Position numbers and translations under genes: made by a program. Positions 1 to 11,004 of a DNA stretch of 64,000 nucleotides are shown here, one piece after another (positions within the stretch are counted from its first letter, which is position 1; each line of letters starts with the position of its first letter). The stretch covers positions 49,842,851-49,906,850 of the forward strand of contig CM026404.1 in NCBI GenBank assembly GCA_014843695.1, given 5' to 3'. A model generated the notes under the pieces. The model was not told where the DNA came from. It ran no database searches and saw only the letters and a program-made list of their open reading frames with translations. This DNA comes from Archivesica marissinica. Taxonomy: Eukaryota > Mollusca > Bivalvia > Venerida > Vesicomyidae.

Positions 1-591
1 AATGTAGTGCAAGTAGTAGGTAACAAGTCCAGTTCAATGTAGTGCAAGTAAGTACAAGTCCAGTTCAATGTAGTGCAAGTAGTAGGTAACAAGTCCAGTT
101 TAATGTAGTGCAAGTAGTAGGTAACAAGTCCAGTTCAATGTAGTGCAAGTAGTAGGTAACAAGTCCAGTTTAATGTAGTGCAAGTAGTAGGTAACAAGTC
201 CAGTTCAATGTAGTGCAAGTAGTAGGTAGCAAGTCCAGTTCAATGTAGTGCAAGTAGTAGGTAACAAGTCCAGTTCAATGTAGTGCAAGTAGTAGGTAAC
301 AATTCCAGTTCAATGTAGTGCAAGTAGTAGGTAACAAGTCCAGTTCAATGTAGTGCAAGTAGTAGGTAACAAGTCCAGTTTAATGTAATGCAAGTAGTAG
401 GTTACAAGTCCAGTTCATTGTAGTGCAAGTAGTAGGTAACAAGTCCAGTTCAATGTAGTGCAAGTAGCAAGTCCAGTTCAATGTAGTGCAAGTAGTAGGT
501 AACAAGTCCAGTTCAATGTAGTGCAAGTAGTAGGTAACAAGTCCAGTTCAATGTAGTGCAAGTAGTAGGTAACACGTCCAGTTTAATGCAT
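1..591. repeat. 35 bp minisatellite, left part
   Basis: Tandem units of 35 bp with core GTAGTGCAAGTAGTAGGTAA; some units are 28 bp and lack the TAGGTAA-type stretch. The array enters from outside the window and is split at 592 by a short inverted-repeat element. The open frames on either strand, such as the TTCTTLNWTCYL type on minus, come from stop-free units and are not genes. Confidence 0.95.
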
Positions 592-1002
592 AGTATTAGG
601 CAGAAATATCAAAATGGGAGTCTAAAAAAATAAGTCCAGCCCCAGAACGGGACCAAAATGATGACGGAAATTGCCGCACGGACTCGATGTGAGAACGGCG
701 AACTGACGTGATCGAAATGCGGCAGAAACTGGGAAAGCCCGGGTGGGAAAGCCTCTCCAAAATGGAATTGCGAACAATATTAGCCTATTATAGGGTCCAG
801 TTCTTGTCATTGTTTTACAGCTGCATATATATGTTAACAAACCTAGTGAGGTCTCGGGGGGGGGGGGGAACAAAAAACTTATCAGCCATTTTTTTAACTG
901 GCCGTCGGTAGCCGTCGCCAATATAATTGACCGTCTTATTAGGTGATAGGCCGTCGAAAAAGGCCGTCGAAAAGACGGCCCGACGGCTCTCTGCCTAATA
1001 CT
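592..1002. mobile_element. MITE-like insertion inside the 35 bp array
   Basis: The left end AGTATTAGGCAGA (592-604) is the reverse complement of TCTGCCTAATACT at the right end (about 990-1002), giving about 13 bp of terminal inverted repeat around 411 bp of DNA unlike the array. The right part has several CCGTCG motifs and an AAGACGGCCCG segment. No transposase is encoded; the short open frames at 622-1056 (minus) and 708-911 (plus) match nothing I know. Minisatellite DNA resumes on both sides, so the array is older than the insertion. The superfamily is not clear. Confidence 0.75.
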
Positions 1003-3537
1003 GTGGTTTAATGTAGTGCAAGTAGTAAGTAGCAAGTCCAGTTCAATGTAGTGCAAGTAGTAGGTAACAAGTCCAGTTCAATGTAGTGCAAGTAGTAGGT
1101 AACAAGTCCAGTTCAATGTAGTGCAAGTAGTAGGTAGCAAGTCCAGTTCAATGTAGTGCAAGTAGTAGGTAACAAGTCCAGTTCAATGTAGTGCAAGTAG
1201 CAAGTCCAGTTCAATGTAGTGCAAGTAGTAGGTAGCAAGTCCAGTTCAATGTAGTGCAAGTAGTAGGTAACACGTCCAGTTCAATGTAGTGCAAGTAGCA
1301 AGTCCAATTCAATGTAGTGCAAGTAGTAGGTAACAAGTCCAGTTTAATGTAGTGCAAGTAGCAAGTCTAGTTCAATGTAGTGCAAGTAGTAGGTAGCAAG
1401 TCTAGTTCAATGTAGTGCAAGTAGTAGGTAGCAAGTCTAGTTCAATGTAGTGCAAGTAGTAGGTAACAAGTCTAGTTCAATGTAGTGCAAGTAGCAGGTA
1501 ACAAGTCTAGTTCAATGTAGTGCAAGTAGCAAGTCAAGTTCAATGTAGTGCAAGTAGTAGGTAGCAAGTCTAGTTCAATGTAGTGCAAGTAGTAGGTAAC
1601 AAGTCTAGTTCAATGTAGTGCAAGTAGCAGGTAACAAGTCCAGTTCAATGTAGTGCAAGTAACAAGTCGAGTTCAATGTAGTGCAAGTAGTAGGTAACAA
1701 GTCTAGTTCAATGTAGTGCAAGTAGTAGGTAACAAGTCCAGTTCAATGTAGTGCAAGTAGCAAGTCCAGTTCAATGTAGTGCAAGTAGCAAGTCCAATTC
1801 AATGTAGTGCAAGTAGTAGGTAGCAAGTCCAGTTCAATGTAGTGCAAGTAGTAGGTAACATGTCCAGTTCAATGTAGTGCAAGTAGCAAGTCCAGTTCAA
1901 TGTAGTGCAAGTAGCAAGTCCAATTCAATGTAGTGCAAGTAGTAGGTAGCAAGTCCAGTTCAATGTAGTGCAAGTAGCAAGTCCAGTTCAATGTAGTGCA
2001 AGTAATAGGTAACAAGTCCAGTTCAATGTAGTGCAAGTAGTAGGTAACAAGTCCAGTTCAATGTAGTGCAAGTAGTAGGTAGCAAGTCCAGTTCAATGTA
2101 GTGCAAGTAGTAGGTAGCAAGTCCAGTTCAATGTAGTGCAAGTAGTAGGTAACAAGTCCAGTTCAATATAGTGCAATTAGTAGGTAACAAGTCCAGTTCA
2201 ATGTAGTGCAAGTAGTAGGTAACAAGTCCAGTTCAATGTAGTGCAAGTAACAAGTCCAGTTCAATGTAGTGCAAGTTGCAAGTCCAGTTCAATGTAGTGC
2301 AAGTAGCAAGTCCAATTCAATGTAGTGCAAGTAGTAGGTAGCAAGTCCAGTTCAATGTAGTGCAAGTAGCAAGTCCAGTTCAATGTAGTGCAAGTAGTAG
2401 GTAACAAGTCCAGTTCAATGTAGTGCAAGTAGCAAGTCCAGTTCAATGTAGTGCAAGTAGTAGGTAGCAAGTCCAGTTCAATGTAGTTCAAGTAGTAGGT
2501 AACAAGTCCAGTTCAATGTAGTGCAAGTAGTAGGTAACAAGTCCAGTTCAATGTAGTGCAAGTAGCAAGTCCAGTTCAATGTAGTGCAAGTAGTAGGTAA
2601 CAAGTCCAGTTCAATGTAGTGCAAGTAGTAGGTAACATGTCCAGTTCAATGTAGTGCAAGTAGTAGGTAACATGTTCAGTTCAATGTAGTGCAAGTAGCA
2701 AGTCCAATTCAATGTAGTGCAGGTAGTAGGTAGCAAGTCCAGTTCAATGTAGTGCAAGTAGCAAGTCCAGTTCAATGTAGTGCAAGTAATAGGTAACAAG
2801 TCCAGTTCAATGTAGTGCAAGTAGTAGGTAACAAGTCCAGTTCAATGTAGTGCAAGTAGTAGGTAGCAAGTCCAGTTCAATGTAGTGCAAGTAGTAGGTA
2901 GCAAGTCCAGTTCAATGTAGTGCAAGTAGTAGGTAACAAGTCCAGTTCAATATAGTGCAATTAGTAGGTAACAAGTCCAGTTCAATGTAGTGCAAGTAGT
3001 AGGTCACAAGTCCAGTTCAATGTAGTGCAAGTAGTAGGTAACAAGTCTAGTTCAATGTAGTGCAAGTAGTAGGTAGCAAGTCTAGTTCAATGTAGTGCAA
3101 GTAACAAGTCCAGTTCAATGTAGTGCAAGTAGCAAGTCCAGTTCAATGTAGTGCAAGTAGCAAGTCCAATTCAATGTAGTGCAAGTAGTAGGTAGCAAGT
3201 CCAGTTCAATGTAGTGCAAGTAGCAAGTCCAGTTCAATGTAGTGCAAGTAGTAGGTAACAAGTCCAGTTCAATGTAGTGCAAGTAGCAAGTCCAGTTCAA
3301 TGTAGTGCAAGTAGTAGGTAACAAGTCCAGTTTAATGTAGTGCAAGTAGTAGGTAACAAGTCCAGTTCAATGTAGTTCAAGTAGCAAGTCCAGTTCAATG
3401 TAGTGCAAGTAGTAGGTAGCAAGTCCAGTTCAATGTAGTTCAAGTAGCAAGTCCAGTTCAATGTAGTGCAAGTAGCAAGTCCAGTTCAATGTAGTGCAAG
3501 TAGTAGGTAACAAGTCCAGTTCAATGTAGTGCAAGTA
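1003..3537. repeat. 35/28 bp minisatellite, right part
   Basis: Continuation of the 35 bp array, with many 28 bp units mixed in and sub-variants (AAGTCTAG, AAGTCCAATT, CATGTCC) in local clusters. Blocks around 1860-2260 and 2640-3010 resemble each other, which suggests segmental duplication inside the array. No gene. Confidence 0.95.
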
Positions 3538-3982
3538 ATGTGTTTAAATTTCACGAAACTTGGCAGGAAGCACCAGTATGATGTCTAGTTGTACATATAA
3601 TAATCCTGTTCCGGTTGGATGAATTCTCGCAGATTTACAGTGATTTGAACACAAAGCATGTCCATGCTTCATTTCCAAGACTTTCATAATACTACATATG
3701 ACTTTTCATTGCAATGACTTCATATATTCCATGCTTTTATTACTCCACTGAGGCAACAGTGAGTGGGGAGACGTATGTTTTTTCTCAAAAAATAATCTCC
3801 AATTTAATGTATTTCACAATTAACATAACTTTGTTATTTGAAATACTTTCTGTTGAAAATATAGGGGGGGGGAAACTATCCAATATCATAGGAAATTACA
3901 TTTCTGTGGCAATTTTCTTTTTTCACCGATGTATTGGCACTTTAATCTGTTTAATGTTTTACAGTGTTTTTATTTTTTGCAG
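3538..3982. other. Intron sequence with a dispersed-repeat fragment
   Basis: Non-tandem AT-rich DNA between the first array and the first visible exon. A stretch at 3562-3594 (GGCAGGAAGCACCAGTATGA and onward) recurs nearly unchanged at 8231-8263, so it is a dispersed repeat. The 3714-4055 open frame contains a real exon at its end, but its upstream part reads through a pyrimidine-rich acceptor tract and is probably intronic. Confidence 0.6.
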
Positions 3983-4051
3983 TGTACAATATCACGATCC
4001 CATGTTTGAGAAAGGTTTCTTGTTCAAAGCCACGGTCTTACCTGGAGCAGT
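3983..4051 (+). CDS. Exon of an hnRNP-like glycine-rich protein (first visible exon)
   Basis: A 69 bp internal exon. It is preceded by the pyrimidine-rich acceptor TTTTTATTTTTTGCAG and followed by a consensus donor, GTAAGT at 4052. In the chosen frame it takes one base of a split codon, reads VQYHDPMFEKGFLFKATVLP plus GA, and ends with GT. The next exon supplies the A of that valine codon, so the frame runs into the RGG exon at 8443. Upstream exons must lie outside the window. I do not recognise this segment with certainty: it could be the stretch between a folded domain and the RGG tail of an hnRNP U-type protein, but the match is weak. An alternative acceptor at 3963-3964 cannot be excluded. 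The following intron turns into a 62 bp minisatellite within about 10 bp of the donor. Confidence 0.65.
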
Positions 4052-4054
4052 GTA

Positions 4055-4770
4055 AGTATGAATGTTATATTTCTGTTACATTGTCATTGTATAATTCTTG
4101 TATCGTACGTTAAAGTAGAATGAATGTTATATTTCTGTTACATTGTCATTGTATAATTCTTGTATCGTACGTTAAAGTAGGATGAATGTTATATTTCTGT
4201 TACATTGTCATTGTATAATTCTTGTATCGTACGTTAAAGTAGGATGAATGTTATATTTCTGTTACATTGTATAATTCTTGTATCGTACGTTAAAGTAGGA
4301 TGAATGCTATATTTCTGTTACATTGTATAATTCTTGTATCGTACGTTAAAGTAGGATGAATGTTATATTTCTGTTACATTGTCATTGTATAATTCTTGTA
4401 TCGTACGTTAAAGTAGGATGAATGCTATATTTCTGTTACATTGTCATTGTATAATTCTTGTATCGTACGTTAAAGTAGGATGAATGCTATATTTCTGTTA
4501 CATTGTATAATTCTTGTATCGTACGTTAAAGTAGGATGAATGCTATATTTCTGTTACATTGTCATTGTATAATTCTTGTATCGTACGTTAAAGTAGAATG
4601 AATGCTATATTTCTGTTACATTGTCATTGTATAATTCTTGTATCGTACGTTAAAGTAGAATGAATGCTATATTTCTGTTACATTGTCATTGTATAATTCT
4701 TGTATCGTACGTTAAAGTAGGATGAATGCTATATTTCTGTTACATTGTCATTGTATAATTCTTGTATACC
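4055..4770. repeat. 62 bp minisatellite at the start of an intron
   Basis: About eleven copies of a 62 bp unit containing TTATATTTCTGTTACATTG and CTTGTATCGTACGTTAAAG. Some copies are 56 bp because a CATTGT pair collapsed. The first copy begins only about 8 bp after the splice donor of the exon ending at 4051. No coding content. Confidence 0.93.
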
Positions 4771-4884
4771 AATACTACCAATTAATAAAGGATTCGGCGC
4801 CGGATACCAATTCAATTAAATTGCTAGGTTTTGTTTGGTTTAAAAATTGCATTGTAATATTCCTCATAAAAGAAACAAATAAGA

Positions 4885-7800
4885 GTACATGGAATACATT
4901 ATTATATCAGATACATTATTATATCGGATACATTATTATATCGGATACATTATTATATCGGATACATTATTATATCGAATACATTATTATATCGAATACA
5001 TTATTATATCGGATACATTATTATATCGGATACATTATTATATCGAATACATTATTATATCGGATACATTATTATATCGGATACATTATTATATCGAATA
5101 CATTATTATATCGGATACATTATTATATCGGATACATTATTATATCGGATACATTATTATATTGGATACATTATTATCTCGGATACATTATTATATCGGA
5201 TACATTATTATATCAGATACATTATTATATCGGATACATTATTATCTCATCTCGGATACATTATTATCTCGGATACATTATTATCTCAGATACATTATTA
5301 TATCGGATACATTATTATATCGGATACATTATTATATCGGATACATTATTATCTCATCTCGGATACATTATTATATCGGATACATTATTATATCGGGATA
5401 CATTATTATATCGGATACATTATTATCTCGGATACATTATTATCTCGGATACATTATTATCTCGGATACATTATTATATCGGATACATTATTATCTCATC
5501 TCGGATACATTATTATATCGGATACATTATTATATCGGATACATTATTATATCGGATACATTATTATCTCATCTCGGATACATTATTATATCGGATACAT
5601 TATTATATCGGGATACATTATTATATCGGATACATTATTATCTCGGATACATTATTATCTCGGATACATTATTATCTCGGATACATTATTATATCGGATA
5701 CATTATTATCTCATCTCGGATACATTATTATATCGGATACATTATTATATCGGATACATTATTATATCGGATACATTATTATCTCATCTCGGATACATTA
5801 TTATATCGGATACATTATTATATCGGGATACATTATTATATCGGATACATTATTATATCGGGATACATTATTATATCGGATACATTATTATATCGGATAC
5901 ATTATTATATCAGATACATTATTATATCGGATACATTATTATATCGAATACATTATTATCTCATCTCGGATACATTATTATCTCGAATACATTATTATCT
6001 CAGATACATTATTATCTCAGATACATTATTATATCGGATACATTATTATCTCATCTCGGATACATTATTATCTCGGATACATTATTATATCGGATACATT
6101 ATTATCTCGGATACATTATTATCTCAGATACATTATTATCTCGGATACATTATTATCTCGGATACATTATTATATCAGATACATTATTATCTCGGATACA
6201 TTATTATCTCGGATACATTATTATATCGATACATTATTATCTCAGATACATTATTATATCAGATACATTATTATCTCGGATACATTATTATCTCGGATAC
6301 ATTATTATCTCGGATACATTATTATATCAGATACATTATTATCTCGGATACATTATTATATCGGATACATTATTATATCAGATACATTATTATCTCGGAT
6401 ACATTATTATATCGGATACATTATTATCTCGGATACATTATTATCTCAGATACATTATTATATCGGATACATTATTATATCGGATACATTATTATATCAG
6501 ATACATTATTATCTCGGATACATTATTATATCGGATACATTATTATATCGGATACATTATTATATCAGATACATTATTATCTCGGATACATTATTATATC
6601 GGATACATTATTATATCAGATACATTATTATCTTGGATACATTATTATATCGAATACATTATTATATCGGATACATTATTATATCAGATACAACATTATT
6701 ATCTCATCTCAGATACATTATTATATCAGATACATTATTATATCAGATACAACATTATTATCTCATCTCGGATACATTATTATATCGGATACATTATTAT
6801 ATCAGATACAACATTATTATCTCATCTCGGATACATTATTATATCGGATACATTATTATATCAGATACAACATTATTATCTCATCTCAGATACATTATTA
6901 TATCAGATACATTATTATATCAGATACAACATTATTATCTCATCTCAGATACATTATTATCTCAGATACATTATTATATCGAATACATTATTATATCAGA
7001 TACAACATTATTATCTCATCTCAGATACATTATTATCTCGGATACATTATTATCTTGGATACATTATTATCTTGGATACATTATTATCTTGGATACATTA
7101 TTATCTCAGATACATTATTATATCGGATACATTATTATATCGGATACATTATTATATCGGATACATTATTATCTCGGATACATTATTATCTTGGATACAT
7201 TATTATCTTGGATACATTATTATCTTGGATACATTATTATATCGGATACATTATTATATCGGATACATTATTATATCGGATACATTATTATCTCGGATAC
7301 ATTATTATATCGGATACATTATTATCTCGGATACATTATTATATCAGATACATTATTATCTCGGATACATTATTATATCGGATACATTATTATCTCGGAT
7401 ACATTATTATATCGGATACATTATTATCTCAGATACATTATTATATCGGATACATTATTATCTCAGATACATTATTATATCGGATACATTATTATCTCGG
7501 ATACATTATTATCTCATCTCGGATACATTATTATCTCGGATACATTATTATCTCGGATACATTATTATATCGGATACATTATTATCTCAGATACATTATT
7601 ATATCGGATACATTATTATATCGGATACATTATTATCTCAGATACATTATTATCTCGGATACATTATTATCTCGGATACATTATTATCTCGGATACATTA
7701 TTATCTCGGATACATTATTATATCGGATACATTATTATCTCAGATACATTATTATATCGGATACATTATTATCTCGGATACATTATTATCTCGGATACAT

Positions 7801-7925
7801 TATTATATCGGATACATTATTATATCGGATACATTATTATCTCGGATACATTATTATCTCGGATACATTATTATCTCGGATACATTATTATCTCGGATAC
7901 ATTATTAACTCGGATACATTATTAT
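4885..7925. repeat. 3 kb AT-rich 17 bp satellite
   Basis: About 175 copies of a 17 bp unit, GATACATTATTATATCG, with variants TATCTCG, TATCTCA, TATCTTG and an inserted ATCTC that makes 22 bp units. No forward frame contains a stop, so open frames of over 1000 codons arise (IHYYIGYIIISDTLLY type). They start in unrelated DNA and shift register every unit, and are artefacts. A sub-block around 6670-7030 has a repeated TACAACATTATTATC variant, showing local homogenisation. Confidence 0.95.
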
Positions 7926-8442
7926 TTCAGCTTTTCTGTTATCTTTGCTACCTAGATGTCAGTTATTGCCGAATCAGTTTATACGATATTAGTACGAGAA
8001 TGTACAGGAAATAGACATTCAATAATAGCATGTTTCAACATCCGCCATTCTTGTGGACATTTACATTTCATCAATGCCGTTATATATATACATGTAACTA
8101 CTATCTGTAAATTGTTTTAACAGTTATTTTATAATGTTTGCCAAACTTACCAACTTATTGAATCGTTGCGGGAGAGATGTTCTGCAAATAAATGTCATGA
8201 AGACTGTACCCGTGTTTCCAATGTGTACTAGGCAGGAAGCATCAGTATGATGTCTAGTTGTGCACGCTTGGATAATTTCTTGAAGATTATGCGCATTTTT
8301 ATAACACAAACCTGCCGCTCAGATTATTTACGCACCTGTATATTGTCTAGTAATATATACATAATGTGCGAAGAGTTATGTATTTTAATGAAATAACTGC
8401 TATAGGCTTGAAGTTTACATGTAATGTGTAACTTTTTCACAG
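7926..8442. other. Intron sequence, no gene seen
   Basis: Ordinary AT-rich intron between the 17 bp array and the acceptor at 8441-8442. It holds the second copy (8231-8263) of the dispersed repeat also seen at 3562-3594. The short minus-strand open frames here have no recognisable content. Confidence 0.6.
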
Positions 8443-8583
8443 AATGCCGGACAAGACCTTGAAACCAGAAGATTTTAATCGAGGTGGATTCAATAGAGGG
8501 GGATATCGTCCACAACTTGGGTTTACCAGGGGTAGCGGATATAGGGGCCAGAAAGATATGGGGCCAGCAAACAGAATGATCAG
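8443..8583 (+). CDS. RGG-type exon of the hnRNP-like protein
   Basis: A 141 bp exon with acceptor TTTTTCACAG (ending 8442) and donor CAG|GTAGAT at 8584. The first base completes the valine codon from 3983-4051. It then reads MPDKTLKPEDFNRGG, FNRGGYRPQLGFTRG and SGYRGQKDMGPANRMI, ending on AG of a split codon. FNRGG, YRPQ and GYRG motifs are typical of RGG/RG RNA-binding tails such as those of hnRNP U, where arginines contact RNA and are often methylated. This supports a nuclear RNA-binding or scaffold role, by inference. The downstream phase needs an exon whose first base completes AGN; the candidate at 8728 gives AGG (Arg), but the next certain exon at 27118 does not fit directly. Confidence 0.8.
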
Positions 8584-8727
8584 GTAGATTTATTGATATT
8601 TACTTGACGTGTATGTCAATATGACCAACTGTGTATTTATTGCTGGGAATGTATCTTTGTTTAGTTTATGAAAGTCACAGAAATGCAATCAATTGTTTAA
8701 TTCGAAAAATACAACTTTCCTCTGCAG

Positions 8728-8764
8728 GGATCATTCTAGAGGGCGATATGGGCGAAATTATCGC
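8728..8764 (+). CDS. Possible partial RG-rich exon of the same gene
   Basis: The acceptor TTTCCTCTGCAG ends at 8727. Joined to the AG left by the exon ending at 8583, the frame reads R-DHSRGRYGRNYR, an RG-rich segment in keeping with its neighbours. No convincing donor of the required phase (one base of a codon left over) follows. Instead the sequence passes through a short imperfect palindrome (GGGCGATA ... TATCGCCC) into SINE fragments at 8836-8983. Either the exon was cut by repeat insertion, or the resemblance is chance. The end given is where the RG-like residues stop, not a splice site. Confidence 0.3.
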
Positions 8765-8835
8765 CCTAGGGACCCTGACTTCGCCCTCTGGAGGCCCCAC
8801 TTCTCCTTAAAAAAAAAAATTTTTTTGGTTTTTAT

Positions 8836-8983
8836 GGCCCCGCTCAGGCCGTGTCTCATTTATATGGAAAAGTTGGTAGTTTCTTACGGAGGTTGGTTAA
8901 CGGCTCCAGTGAGGCTCGAACTCCGGACCTTTCGCACCTGAAGCGAACGCGCATCATGCCACTGCGCTATCACGACTTCCACT
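8836..8983. mobile_element. Two abutting SINE fragments (SINE-A plus, SINE-C minus)
   Basis: 8836-8898 matches the part just after the tRNA-like head of SINE-A (GCCCCGCTCAGGCCGTGTCT; compare 17300-17360 and 36860-36920). 8899-8983 is the reverse complement of the tRNA-like head of SINE-C (compare 45066-45135), including the inverted B box GGCTCGAACTCC. The fused fragments are truncated at the junction. Confidence 0.75.
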
Positions 8984-8989
8984 TGTTGA

Positions 8990-9305
8990 ACTAAGCATGG
9001 AACGGAAATGTAACATAATGACTGTTTACAAGATAGTTAATCAATGTGATTACAATTAACTATATTGATTTCTAATGATGCTTTGTCCCATTATTTAGCT
9101 TGAATAAGTTCACAAGCATGTACTGTACTATTGCCGTGGGTGTGTTACTATTACTACACTCTTGAATTTTGTATCTGTGAAAATACACTGTAAGCAGTAT
9201 GATATATAATCTTCTCCACAGTGCAATCGATATGTAGGAGTACTTACACCAGTACATATTTGCAGCGGGCAAACTGTTCACTCCCATTAGAATATTCGTC
9301 CCAAT
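8990..9305. other. Intron sequence, nothing recognised
   Basis: Single-copy-looking AT-rich DNA. A TTTGCAG acceptor-like site near 9260 was tested as an exon start for the hnRNP-like gene, but in the required phase it stops after a few codons. Confidence 0.5.
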
Positions 9306-9309
9306 ATAT

Positions 9310-9815
9310 GCCCGTAGCTTGGCTGGTGTCGCTTCATGTAGCTCGGCTGGTGTCCCTTCTTGTAGCTCGGCTGGTGTGGCTTCTGGTAGCTCGGTTGGTG
9401 TGGCTTCTGGTAGCTTGGCTGGTGTCGCTTCTGGTAGCTCAGCTAGTGTTGCTTCTGGTAGCGCGGCTGGTTCCTTTATGGTAGCTTGGCTGGTGTCCCT
9501 TCTGGTAGCTCGGCTGGTGTCGATTCTGGTAGCTTGGCTGGTGTCGCTTCTGGTAGCTCGACTGGTGCCTCTTCTGGTAGCTCGGCTGGTGTGGCTTCTG
9601 GTAGCTTGGCTGGTGTGGCTTCTGGTATCTCGGCTGGTGACGCTTCTGGTAGCTCGGCTGGTGTGGCTTCTGGTAGCTCGGCTGGTGTCGCTTCTGGTAG
9701 CTCGGCTGGTGTCGCTTCTGGTATCTCGGCTGGTGTCGCTTCTGGTAGCTCCACTGGTGTCCCTTCTGGTAGCTTGGCTGGTGTGGCTTCTGGTAGCTCG
9801 GCTGGTGTCCCTTCA
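9310..9815. repeat. 24 bp minisatellite running into the gap
   Basis: About 21 copies of a 24 bp unit, GGCTGGTGTCGCTTCTGGTA plus GCTC. Because 24 is divisible by three, frames stay open on both strands (AGVASGSS forward, EATPAELP reverse). The GC content is well above that of neighbouring DNA. The array is cut by the N run at 9816, so its true length is unknown. Confidence 0.93.
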
Positions 9816-10815
9816 NNNNNNNNNNNNNNNNNNNNNNNNNNNNNNNNNNNNNNNNNNNNNNNNNNNNNNNNNNNNNNNNNNNNNNNNNNNNNNNNNNNNN
9901 NNNNNNNNNNNNNNNNNNNNNNNNNNNNNNNNNNNNNNNNNNNNNNNNNNNNNNNNNNNNNNNNNNNNNNNNNNNNNNNNNNNNNNNNNNNNNNNNNNNN
10001 NNNNNNNNNNNNNNNNNNNNNNNNNNNNNNNNNNNNNNNNNNNNNNNNNNNNNNNNNNNNNNNNNNNNNNNNNNNNNNNNNNNNNNNNNNNNNNNNNNNN
10101 NNNNNNNNNNNNNNNNNNNNNNNNNNNNNNNNNNNNNNNNNNNNNNNNNNNNNNNNNNNNNNNNNNNNNNNNNNNNNNNNNNNNNNNNNNNNNNNNNNNN
10201 NNNNNNNNNNNNNNNNNNNNNNNNNNNNNNNNNNNNNNNNNNNNNNNNNNNNNNNNNNNNNNNNNNNNNNNNNNNNNNNNNNNNNNNNNNNNNNNNNNNN
10301 NNNNNNNNNNNNNNNNNNNNNNNNNNNNNNNNNNNNNNNNNNNNNNNNNNNNNNNNNNNNNNNNNNNNNNNNNNNNNNNNNNNNNNNNNNNNNNNNNNNN
10401 NNNNNNNNNNNNNNNNNNNNNNNNNNNNNNNNNNNNNNNNNNNNNNNNNNNNNNNNNNNNNNNNNNNNNNNNNNNNNNNNNNNNNNNNNNNNNNNNNNNN
10501 NNNNNNNNNNNNNNNNNNNNNNNNNNNNNNNNNNNNNNNNNNNNNNNNNNNNNNNNNNNNNNNNNNNNNNNNNNNNNNNNNNNNNNNNNNNNNNNNNNNN
10601 NNNNNNNNNNNNNNNNNNNNNNNNNNNNNNNNNNNNNNNNNNNNNNNNNNNNNNNNNNNNNNNNNNNNNNNNNNNNNNNNNNNNNNNNNNNNNNNNNNNN
10701 NNNNNNNNNNNNNNNNNNNNNNNNNNNNNNNNNNNNNNNNNNNNNNNNNNNNNNNNNNNNNNNNNNNNNNNNNNNNNNNNNNNNNNNNNNNNNNNNNNNN
10801 NNNNNNNNNNNNNNN
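9816..10815. other. Assembly gap (1000 N)
   Basis: Exactly 1000 undetermined bases, the usual scaffold placeholder, so the real distance is unknown. The tandem units on the two sides differ (24 bp left, 18 bp right). Any frame bridging it is meaningless. A missing exon of the host gene could lie here. Confidence 0.99.
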
Positions 10816-11004
10816 ATGACTTGGTATGACAGCATGACTTGGTATGACAGCATGACTTGGTATGACAACATGACTTGGTATGACAGCATGACTTGGTATG
10901 ACAGCATGACTTGGTATGACAGCATGACTTGGTATGACAGCATGACTTGGTATGACGCATGACTTGGTATGACAGCATGACTTGGTATGACAGCATGACT
11001 TGGT
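10816..11004. repeat. 18 bp minisatellite on the right edge of the gap
   Basis: About ten copies of ATGACTTGGTATGACAGC, one unit being 17 bp (GACGCATGAC). It emerges from the N run and ends in unique DNA at about 11005. Frames are open because the unit is 18 bp and stop-free. Confidence 0.93.

Noticed and set aside
1..3537. CRISPR-like regular repeats
   Set aside because: Units are contiguous with no unique spacers, and the sequence is eukaryotic. The same applies to every array here.
3714..4055. 113-codon frame as a complete small gene starting at 3714
   Set aside because: Only 3983-4051 has splice sites and phase agreement with the next exon. The upstream part includes the acceptor tract.
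4722..8014. Open frames of 1041-1077 codons with IHYYIGYIIISDTLLY repeats
   Set aside because: They are readings of a stop-free 17 bp satellite. Three forward frames are open at once, with no codon structure, no domain and no start context.
8124..8515. Short minus frames at 8124-8309 and 8324-8515
   Set aside because: No domain, no splice support; the second is antisense to the RGG exon.
3983..8583. Assignment of the gene as a definite hnRNP U orthologue
   Set aside because: RGG and YGG composition fits, but the VQYHDPMFEKGFLFKATVLP segment does not clearly match hnRNP U, and the N-terminal domains are outside the window.
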